From NCBI GenBank assembly GCA_964648215.1, contig CAZYMF010000273.1, positions 1 through 5,769 on the forward strand: a DNA stretch of 5,769 bases, written 5' to 3'. Position 1 is the first letter of the stretch. Each line of letters starts with the position of its first letter. Shown here piece by piece: positions 1-5,769 of the stretch. This DNA comes from CAZYMF01 sp964648215 (GTDB lineage Bacteria > Desulfobacterota > Binatia > HRBIN30 > JACQVA1). The notes under the pieces were generated by a model, which did not search any database, was not told where the DNA came from, and saw nothing but the letters and a program-made list of their open reading frames with translations. The position numbers were made by a program, and so were the translations under genes.

Positions 1-1598
1 GACTCCCCGGGTGGCTTGTCGGCTTCGCCGTTCGGCGCGTGCTCCTCTTCGCCGGACTCGAGGCGGAGTAGGCGGGCGTCGACGTCGGCGGCGAGGTGCT
101 CGTAGCTCTCCTGGCTGAGGACGCCTTCGTGGAAGGCGTCGATGAGCTTGTCCTTCTCCACCAGCAGCAGGTGGCGCCGCAGCCAGTGGAGCTCCTGCTC
201 GTGCAGGTCGCTGCGCTCGACGTGGAGATCGTTCATCTGCTCCCGCGCTTGTTTGATTCTCTTCTCGTACTCGGCGCGGAGAACGTCGAGCGTGTCGCCG
301 TAGGCGAAGTGGCTGCGCGCCATCTGGTCGATCTCCGCCAGGGCGGCGCCCGACGCTTGCAGCACCCCGCGCGTGTGCTCGTAGGAGGCGAGGGTCTCCT
401 GCAGGCTCACCATGCCCAGGCGGCGCAGCAGCGGCGCCATCGACAGGCCCTGCAACAGAATCGACAGGATCACGACGCCGAAGGTCATCGCCACCAAAAG
501 GTCGCGGTGCGGGAACGACGGCGGCAGGCCGAGGGCCAGCACCATCGACAGGCCGCCGCGCAGACCACCCCAGGTGAGAACGATGCTCCAGGCGCGCGGG
601 ATGCGCTCGCGCGTGCGGTGCAGGAGAAACGACACCAGGACGATGAACGTGCCGCGCCCGAGCGTGACGGCCAGATAGGCGACCAGGATCAGCAGCCAGG
701 AGGCGAGCAGCGCGTGCACGTGCACCTCGAAGCCGATGAGCAGGAATACCAGCGAGTTCAGCGCGAAGGCGACGTACTCCCAGAAGCTCTCGACGGCGAT
801 GCGCGTCGACGGCGACATGCCGATGCGCGCGGCGTAGTTGCCGCAGATCATGCCGGCCGCCACCGTCGCGATCACGCCCGAGTAGTGGAACTGCTCGGCC
901 GTGGCGAAGGAGCCGTAGGCGGCAATCGTCGTCAAGGTGATCTCGATCATCGGCTCGTCGACGCGCCGAATGATCTGCGATACCGCCAGGCCGATGGCCG
1001 TGCCGATCGCGCCGCCGGCGCCGACGATGAGCACGAAGTCGGTCGACAGCCCGCCCGCCGACACGCCGTTGCCCGCCACCAGGCCGAGGATGAGGGTGAA
1101 GAAAACGATCGAGGTGCCGTCGTTGAGCAGGCTCTCGCCCTCGATGAGGACTCGCAGCCGCTTCGGCGCTCCCAGGCTCTTGAACAGAGCCACCACCGCG
1201 ATCGGGTCGGTGGCGGCGACGATGGCGCCGAAGACCAGCCCGTGCTGGAAGGTGAAGGCGCGGATCACGTGCAGGCTGTTGAGGATCGGCGTCAGAATCG
1301 CCGCCGTCAGCCCGATCGCCGCGATGACGCCGGGAACGGCCAGGGCGACGATGGCGCCCCGATTGCGCCAGAAGTCGGTGAACTCGACGTGGAACGCCGC
1401 CTCGAAGAGCAGCCCGGGCAGGAAGACCGCGAACAGCAGATCCTTGGTCAGGTGCGGCGCCGCGAACGCGTGCAGCCCACCGAGCACCAACCCCGCCGCC
1501 ACCAGCGCCACCGTGTAGGGAATGCGCATCCGGCGGGCCGCAATCGCCACCGTGGTGGCGACGATGAAGAGCAGAATGAAGATGGTCTCGCCGTTCAT
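1..1598 (-). CDS. CPA1-family Na+(K+)/H+ antiporter, NhaP-like, C-terminus cut by window edge
   Basis: Reading the minus strand from the ATG at 1598 gives 532 uninterrupted codons to the left edge, so the stop lies outside. The protein begins MNGETIFILLFIVATTVAIA and has about 12-13 hydrophobic segments over residues 3-392. Family-diagnostic motifs are visible: ATDPIAVVALFKSLGAPKRL from residue 129, then IEGESLLNDGTSIVFF with the Asn159-Asp160 pair of the CPA1 ion site, and WGGLRGGLS at 343-351 with the conserved Arg347. Known family members exchange cytoplasmic Na+ or K+ for H+ at the inner membrane, for pH and salt homeostasis. After about residue 400 comes a hydrophilic, probably coiled-coil cytoplasmic tail (LRAEYEKRIKQAREQMNDL, then acidic) of at least 130 residues, typical of the regulatory tail of longer NhaP proteins. 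The start is the first Met before the first membrane segment; the upstream GGACG is a weak ribosome site. The ion selectivity cannot be read from sequence. Confidence 0.93.
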   Translation of the reverse strand, partial: MNGETIFILLFIVATTVAIAARRMRIPYTVALVAAGLVLGGLHAFAAPHLTKDLLFAVFLPGLLFEAAFHVEFTDFWRNRGAIVALAVPGVIAAIGLTAAILTPILNSLHVIRAFTFQHGLVFGAIVAATDPIAVVALFKSLGAPKRLRVLIEGESLLNDGTSIVFFTLILGLVAGNGVSAGGLSTDFVLIVGAGGAIGTAIGLAVSQIIRRVDEPMIEITLTTIAAYGSFATAEQFHYSGVIATVAAGMICGNYAARIGMSPSTRIAVESFWEYVAFALNSLVFLLIGFEVHVHALLASWLLILVAYLAVTLGRGTFIVLVSFLLHRTRERIPRAWSIVLTWGGLRGGLSMVLALGLPPSFPHRDLLVAMTFGVVILSILLQGLSMAPLLRRLGMVSLQETLASYEHTRGVLQASGAALAEIDQMARSHFAYGDTLDVLRAEYEKRIKQAREQMNDLHVERSDLHEQELHWLRRHLLLVEKDKLIDAFHEGVLSQESYEHLAADVDARLLRLESGEEEHAPNGEADKPPGE

Positions 1599-1615
1599 CG
1601 AAATTCGTCCGCGAT

Positions 1616-1697
1616 CGGACAGCTCCGAGGTACAAGCTTCAAGTAACAAGAAGAGACGGACAGCTACAAGGTGCAAGCTTCAAGTAACAAGAGGAGA
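1616..1697. repeat. tandem duplication of a 41-nt unit (two copies)
   Basis: Copy 1 is 1616-1656 and copy 2 is 1657-1697, directly abutting. I count 37 of 41 identical positions, and both begin CGGACAGCT. The core is CAAGCTTCAAGTAACAAG, which is itself a run of CAAGNNN heptamers (CAAGCTT, CAAGTAA, CAAGAAG or CAAGAGG). The array lies 18 bases upstream of the antiporter ATG, so it would be part of that gene's leader or promoter region on the minus strand. Confidence 0.9.
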
Positions 1698-1720
1698 TGC
1701 GCGCTGGTCCCTTTCCCGTG

Positions 1721-1758
1721 CTTGTACCTTGCGACTTGAAGCTTGCACCTGAGCCGTC
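1721..1758 (-). repeat. inverted partial copy of the 41-nt unit
   Basis: The 17 nt at 1734-1750 (ACTTGAAGCTTGCACCT) are the exact reverse complement of 1669-1685 inside copy 2 of the tandem repeat. Allowing two mismatches, pairing extends to 1669-1691 against 1728-1750, with a loop of 36 nt. Read on the minus strand, the segment again shows CAAGNNN heptamers (CAAGCTT, CAAGTCG, CAAGGTA, CAAGCAC). In RNA from either strand this could fold into a long stem between the regulator stop and the antiporter start. There is no T-tract, so it does not look like a classical terminator. Confidence 0.85.
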
Positions 1759-1763
1759 CTCGC

Positions 1764-3110
<1,347 letters not shown>

Positions 3111-3115
3111 CGGGG

Positions 3116-3132
3116 GGCGGGCTTCGCCCGCA
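3116..3132. repeat. GC-only hairpin directly before the regulator start
   Basis: GCGGGC at 3117-3122 and GCCCGC at 3126-3131 form a perfect 6-bp stem with loop TTC, ending 6 nt before the regulator ATG on the minus strand. The stem matches that of the REP-like palindromes at 4361-4377 and 4426-4442 (GGCGGGC-NNN-GCCCGCC), with a different loop. No T-tract follows on either strand, so it is not a typical terminator. It occupies the place where a ribosome binding site would be expected. Confidence 0.7.
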
Positions 3133-3136
3133 GCGA

Positions 3137-3164
3137 GAAAGGTGAAAGGTGAAAGGTGAAAGGG
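3137..3164. repeat. heptanucleotide tandem repeat (GAAAGGT, four units)
   Basis: Three exact GAAAGGT units (3137-3143, 3144-3150, 3151-3157) are followed by a variant GAAAGGG (3158-3164). The array lies in the 138-nt spacer between kinase and regulator genes; the rest of that spacer (3165-3248) shows no recognisable element apart from an AAAGCTTT palindrome. Such short heptamer arrays resemble the STRR sequences described in cyanobacterial intergenic DNA. No evidence of a function is seen. Confidence 0.85.
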
Positions 3165-3248
3165 AAAAGCTTTCGAGAAATCGGGGTGCGCAGCGAAGGT
3201 GTTCGCGGTGGCTCTGCGGTGTGCATTGGCTCGGCGTCGTCCCGCGGA

Positions 3249-4280
3249 TCAGGCGGCGAGGGCGCTGCGGTTGGCGACGGGCAGGCGCACGGTGAACCGG
3301 GCGCCGCCGCGGTGATCGCCGAGCACGATTCGTCCCGCGTGCGCCTCGACGATCTGCTTGGCGATGGCCAGGCCGAGGCCGGTGCCGCGAGCGCGGGTGG
3401 TGAAGAAAGGCTCGAAGATGCGCTCGCGCAGCTCGGGCGAGACGCCGGGGCCGGAGTCGGTGACGTCCATCTCCACGGTACCGTCGACGGCGCGCGCCTG
3501 CAGCCGGATCTCGCCCCCCGGTGGCACCGCCTCGGTGGCGTTCGCCAGCAGGCCGAGCAGCACCTGGCTGATCAGGTCGGGATCGGCGTTCACCGGAAGC
3601 AGCCCCGCCGGCTCTTGCCGCTGCACGCGCACCTTCTTGGCGGCGAGCTCGTCGCGCGCCAGCAGCAGCGCGCGGTCGAACAGCTCGCCCACGGCCACCG
3701 GATGCGGCTGGAGCTGCAGCGGGCGCGCGAAGGCGAGCAGCGAGGTGATGACGCTGTTCAGGCGGTCGATCTCCGCAGTGATGAACTGGGCCGCGCGAAG
3801 ACCTTCGGCGTCTCCCGGCGACACCGCCTCTCCCAGACCCTGGGCCGCCGAGCGGATGACCGCGAGCGGGTTGCGCACCTCGTGCGCGATCTGCGCCGCC
3901 AGCTGCCCCAGCGCCGCCAGCTTCTCGCTCTGCGCCAGGCGGGCCCGGGCCGTGTGGATCGTCTCCATCTGCACCCGAATCAGCTCCGCCGCCCGCCGGT
4001 CGCGCCGCCGGCCCTCGACGACGTAGCCGAGCAGAAAGCCGAGACCGGCAAACGAGCTGGCGAAGTAGCCGCCGACCAGCCAGGTGACGTCGTGGCCGTT
4101 CATCTGAAACGTGACCCCGAGCGCGACCATGCCGAGCGTGTCGACCGCGCCGGTGACGATCCCCCCCGCCAGGCCCCACCAGCGCCAGCGAACGCCGCCA
4201 CGCGACTCCGCGGGCGGCACGGAACGATCGAGAGCAGGCGTTGTCTCTGGATTGTCCATCATGTCGATCCGAACATGCAA
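3249..4280 (-). CDS. membrane sensor histidine kinase, NtrB/ZraS-like class, partner of the downstream regulator
   Basis: From the TTG at 4280 the protein has 343 residues. Two hydrophobic segments (about 35-58 and 65-88) are joined by only a few residues (QMNGHDV), so there is almost no extracytoplasmic domain. A charged linker helix (91-119) leads to the HisKA dimerisation domain with H-box IAHEVRNPLAVI; His133 is the expected phospho-acceptor. The HATPase domain shows the N box LLGLLANATEA (Asn247), G1 DSGPGV, F box FEPFFTT and G2 GTGLGLAIA. No PAS, GAF or HAMP domain is recognisable. It should autophosphorylate and pass phosphate to Asp53 of the regulator encoded next. The TTG start is preferred because AAAGGAG lies 6 nt upstream; ATGs at 4262 and 4259 are alternatives giving 337 or 336 residues. 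A longer reading from 4379 would begin inside a repeat element and is unlikely. The stimulus is unknown; it probably acts in or at the membrane. Confidence 0.95.
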   Translation of the reverse strand: MHVRIDMMDNPETTPALDRSVPPAESRGGVRWRWWGLAGGIVTGAVDTLGMVALGVTFQMNGHDVTWLVGGYFASSFAGLGFLLGYVVEGRRRDRRAAELIRVQMETIHTARARLAQSEKLAALGQLAAQIAHEVRNPLAVIRSAAQGLGEAVSPGDAEGLRAAQFITAEIDRLNSVITSLLAFARPLQLQPHPVAVGELFDRALLLARDELAAKKVRVQRQEPAGLLPVNADPDLISQVLLGLLANATEAVPPGGEIRLQARAVDGTVEMDVTDSGPGVSPELRERIFEPFFTTRARGTGLGLAIAKQIVEAHAGRIVLGDHRGGARFTVRLPVANRSALAA

Positions 4281-4286
4281 GTTCGG

Positions 4287-4293
4287 CTCCTTT
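4287..4293 (-). promoter_or_regulatory. Shine-Dalgarno site of the kinase gene
   Basis: AAAGGAG on the minus strand is a strong match to the ribosome-binding consensus. It is 6 nt from TTG 4280 (kinase frame), 10 nt from ATG 4276 (which opens a five-codon ORF, MFGST), and 24 nt from the first kinase ATG at 4262. It therefore favours the TTG start, or coupling through the tiny ORF, whose TGA overlaps the kinase ATG as ATGA at 4262-4259. Confidence 0.6.
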
Positions 4294-4355
4294 GTGCATT
4301 CTCTCGCAATCGCCGGGCGAGAAGCAATCGGGAGCCACAAGACAGGTCCGAGCTC

Positions 4356-4447
4356 TGTAGGGCGGGCACTGCCCGCCAATCGGCGCGGCGGTCCCGGGCC
4401 ACGGCGTTTGCCGGCATCCGTAACTGGCGGGCCGTGCCCGCCCTACA
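4356..4447. repeat. REP-like pair of inverted palindromes (92 nt, possible MITE/BIME)
   Basis: The left arm at 4356-4378 (TGTAGGGCGGGCACTGCCCG, then CCA) and the right arm at 4425-4447 are inverted copies matching at 22 of 23 positions, separated by 46 nt. Each arm is itself a hairpin: GGCGGGC-ACT-GCCCGCC at 4361-4377 and GGCGGGC-CGT-GCCCGCC at 4426-4442. This two-palindrome arrangement is that of REP/BIME elements, which in many bacteria are moved by Y1-type RAYT transposases. No transposase is in the window. It sits between the divergent kinase and DMT genes. Short reading frames across it are artefacts of the repeat. Confidence 0.85.
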
Positions 4448-4570
4448 ATGCATATGGCTCGGCTCTCGGTCCGACGCGAGCGGCGGCTCCGGGGCGTGAG
4501 AGGAAGACCATCAACGAATGGCGAATGAGCTACATTGCTTCCGCGGCGCAGGCGTGATTCGAGTCAGTGC

Positions 4571-5521
4571 GTGCGTGAGCGGGAATCCGACGGCGACGCC
4601 AATCGCCAGAAGCTTCAGACCCTGGCGCTCGTCGCCGTGGCGGTGACCGTCTGCGCCTGGGCCACCAGCAACGTGGTGATCAAGGTGGCTTCGACCACCG
4701 GCCTGATCACCTCCTTCTATCGCCTGTGGTTTGCCATCCCGCTGCTGTGGTTGACGACGCTCTTCTCGCCGTCGCTGCGGGCGCGGATGGACCGCGCCTG
4801 GCTCTCGGCGTGCCTCGTCGGCGGCGGCCTGTTCGGGGTGCACCAGATCCTGTTCTTCAACAGCCTCAAGCTCACCAGCGTCGCCAACGTCACCATCATC
4901 GGCGCGCTGCAGCCGGCGCTGGTGATGCTGGTGGCCGGCCGCATGTTCAACGAGAAGGTGACCCTGCGCGCCGTCGGCTGGTCGTTCCTGGCGCTCGTCG
5001 GTACGGCCATGGTCGTCCTCGGCTCCGCCGGCACGCCGATGTGGAGCCCGCTGGGCGATGCCGTGGCGGTGGCCAACCTGTTCGCCTTCACCGCCTATTT
5101 TTTGGCCTCGAAACGGATACGGACGCGCATCGGCACCCCCGAGTACATCATCGGCATGACCACCGTCGCCGGCTTCGTGATCCTGGCGGCCTCGTGGCTG
5201 ACCGGCCAGGACTTCGGCTCGCCGCACGGTTGGGACTGGCTCATCCTGCTGTTCATCGCCGTCGTTCCCGGCACGTTGGGACACTTCCTCACCAACTGGG
5301 CGCACGAGCACACCTCGGCCTTCGTCATGTCGATCATGCTGCTGGCGGTGCCGGTGCTGGCGTCGGTCGGGGCGATGTTCGTGCTCGGCGAGAGGTTGAG
5401 CCTTCCCCAGCTCGTCGGCGGCGCCATCGTGCTGGTCGCCATCGGCATCGTGGTGCGCTCGGTGCACGGCGAGGCGGCCGAGCAGCTCGCCGAGAGCGCC
5501 GCGGCGACCGACGCGCCGTGA
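4571..5521 (+). CDS. DMT-superfamily transporter with two EamA domains
   Basis: From GTG 4571 the product has 316 residues. About ten hydrophobic segments fall into two similar halves (roughly residues 18-152 and 161-296), the usual layout and length of EamA/RhaT-type drug/metabolite transporters in the inner membrane. Typical features are the segment SLKLTSVANVTIIGALQPAL followed by FNEKVTLRAVGW in the first half, and HTSAFVMSIMLLAVPVLASV followed by LGERLSLPQLVGGAIVLVAI in the second. Members export amino acids, metabolites or drugs, or import nucleotide sugars; the substrate cannot be predicted. A TGA at 4526 closes the frame upstream, leaving TTG 4535 (12 extra residues, arginine-rich) and GTG 4571 as starts. 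Neither has a strong ribosome site; GTG is preferred because the shorter N-terminus is more usual. It is transcribed divergently from the kinase gene, with no clear functional link to it. Confidence 0.93.
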   Translation: MRERESDGDANRQKLQTLALVAVAVTVCAWATSNVVIKVASTTGLITSFYRLWFAIPLLWLTTLFSPSLRARMDRAWLSACLVGGGLFGVHQILFFNSLKLTSVANVTIIGALQPALVMLVAGRMFNEKVTLRAVGWSFLALVGTAMVVLGSAGTPMWSPLGDAVAVANLFAFTAYFLASKRIRTRIGTPEYIIGMTTVAGFVILAASWLTGQDFGSPHGWDWLILLFIAVVPGTLGHFLTNWAHEHTSAFVMSIMLLAVPVLASVGAMFVLGERLSLPQLVGGAIVLVAIGIVVRSVHGEAAEQLAESAAATDAP

Positions 5522-5548
5522 AGGCTGGCACGACTCCCTTTGCCGCTC

Positions 5549-5653
5549 GTGCCCTTCTTGCTAGAGATCGACGCAACCTTCTGCAACGACGATGGGAAGC
5601 CGCTATCCAGAGAGACCGTGCGTGAATACCGCTCGCGGCAGCAGGTGAGGTGA
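5549..5653 (+). CDS. possible small protein of 34 residues (unrecognised)
   Basis: GTG 5549 opens a 34-codon frame ending at TGA 5651-5653. It starts VPFLLEIDATFCNDDGKPLS and continues with a basic end, RETVREYRSRQQVR. The peptide has a balanced, protein-like composition, unlike the Arg/Ala/Pro-rich shadow frames elsewhere in the window. It stops 4 nt before the next gene, and its last codons overlap that gene's ribosome site, as in tight operons. Against it: no Shine-Dalgarno precedes GTG 5549 or the alternative TTG 5540; I count about 79% G/C at third positions, with codons such as CTA and AGA; and it is in the same frame as the DMT gene right after its TGA, so it could be a decayed extension. 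No family is recognised. Confidence 0.35.
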   Translation: MPFLLEIDATFCNDDGKPLSRETVREYRSRQQVR

Positions 5654-5655
5654 TC
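5647..5655 (+). promoter_or_regulatory. strong Shine-Dalgarno site for the right-edge gene
   Basis: GAGGTGATC matches nine consecutive bases of the complement of the 16S rRNA 3' tail. The GAGG core (5647-5650) lies 7 nt before GTG 5658 and 16 nt before the in-frame ATG 5667, which selects GTG as the start. It overlaps the TGA (5651-5653) of the preceding small ORF. Confidence 0.75.
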
Positions 5656-5657
5656 CG

Positions 5658-5769
5658 GTGCGATTGATGCCCCCGGGCTGTCTGTCCCTCGTCGTCCTCT
5701 TCGTCCTGCTGCTGCTGTTCCCGCTGATCTTCGCCAATGCGATCCTGCTCGCCCTGGCGAAGCTCGGTC
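5658..5769 (+). CDS. N-terminus of a membrane protein, cut by the window edge (possibly DUF1614-like)
   Basis: Thirty-seven codons from GTG 5658 to the right edge read (M)RLMPPGCLSLVVLFVLLL, then LFPLIFANAILLALAKLG. A short N-terminal stretch is followed by one strong hydrophobic helix, so the product is a membrane or membrane-anchored protein. The excellent ribosome site supports the GTG start. A leucine-rich first helix ending in a short ALAKLG segment reminds me of DUF1614 proteins, but this is a weak resemblance from a fragment, and a signal anchor of another family is equally possible. It lies 136 nt after the DMT transporter in the same direction, and 4 nt after the candidate small ORF. 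Confidence 0.7.
   Translation, partial: MRLMPPGCLSLVVLFVLLLLFPLIFANAILLALAKLG

Noticed and set aside
96..1646. 516-residue plus-strand ORF opposite the antiporter, with smaller plus-strand ORFs inside the same interval
   Set aside because: Composition is dominated by Arg, Gln, His and Asp with no recognisable motifs, while the opposite strand encodes a complete CPA1 antiporter with diagnostic motifs. It is an antisense shadow in GC-rich DNA.
3117..3131. Hairpin as a rho-independent terminator between kinase and regulator
   Set aside because: No T-tract follows the stem on either strand, and the two genes are expected to be co-transcribed.
4323..4337. Sigma-54-like promoter TGGCTCCCGATTGCT on the minus strand before the kinase
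   Set aside because: The GG and GC elements are 9 bases apart, and sigma-54 promoters need 10. It is suggestive given the regulator type, but a one-base deletion normally abolishes function.
4259..4453. 64-residue minus-strand ORF (MHCRAGTARQL...) in front of the kinase
   Set aside because: Most of it is translated REP-like palindrome, a common source of false small genes. Only its last five codons (MFGST) are discussed, as a possible leader ORF.
5525..5542. Sigma-54-like TGGCACG followed by TTTGC after the DMT gene
   Set aside because: The GG-to-GC spacing is 13 bases instead of 10.
4511..5586. Minus-strand ORFs opposite the DMT transporter
   Set aside because: His/Asp/Gln-rich antisense frames, while the plus strand encodes a ten-helix EamA protein of normal length.
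5592..5648. 18-codon ORF MGSRYPERPC... in the gap before the right-edge gene
   Set aside because: No ribosome site, very short, and overlapped by the more protein-like frame ending at 5653.

Overview
This is a GC-rich chromosomal window (roughly two thirds G+C by eye). It encodes an ordinary bacterial two-component system between two transporter genes. The sigma-54-type response regulator, HisKA/HATPase sensor kinase and CPA1 cation/proton antiporter suggest a high-GC Gram-negative, proteobacterium-like or deltaproteobacterium-like host. Nothing seen fixes the lineage.

Layout. The minus strand carries three genes, read from right to left. A two-helix membrane sensor histidine kinase (about 4280 to 3249) is followed by an NtrC-type sigma-54 enhancer-binding response regulator (3110 to 1764). 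A CPA1-family Na+/H+-type antiporter follows, starting at 1598 and running off the left edge. The plus strand carries a divergent DMT/EamA-family transporter (about 4571 to 5521). After it come a possible very small ORF (5549 to 5653) and the first 37 codons of a membrane protein starting at 5658.

The kinase and regulator almost certainly form a cognate pair. The kinase has two membrane helices joined by a very short loop and no visible PAS or periplasmic domain, so it probably senses something in or at the membrane. The regulator keeps every residue needed for phosphorylation, ATP hydrolysis and sigma-54 contact. The antiporter lies downstream in the same orientation and is a plausible target or operon partner, but no sigma-54 promoter with correct spacing was found in front of it.

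The more unusual material is between the genes. The 165-nt regulator/antiporter gap holds a tandem duplication of a 41-nt unit plus a partial inverted copy, built on a CAAGNNN heptamer. The 138-nt kinase/regulator gap holds a GAAAGGT heptamer array and a GC-only hairpin directly before a start codon without a Shine-Dalgarno sequence. The kinase/DMT divergent gap holds a 92-nt REP-like pair of palindromes. No RNA gene, CRISPR array, transposase gene or convincing rho-independent terminator was seen. I found no clear novel multi-gene system; the best leads are the repeats, the tiny ORF and the translation-start arrangements.
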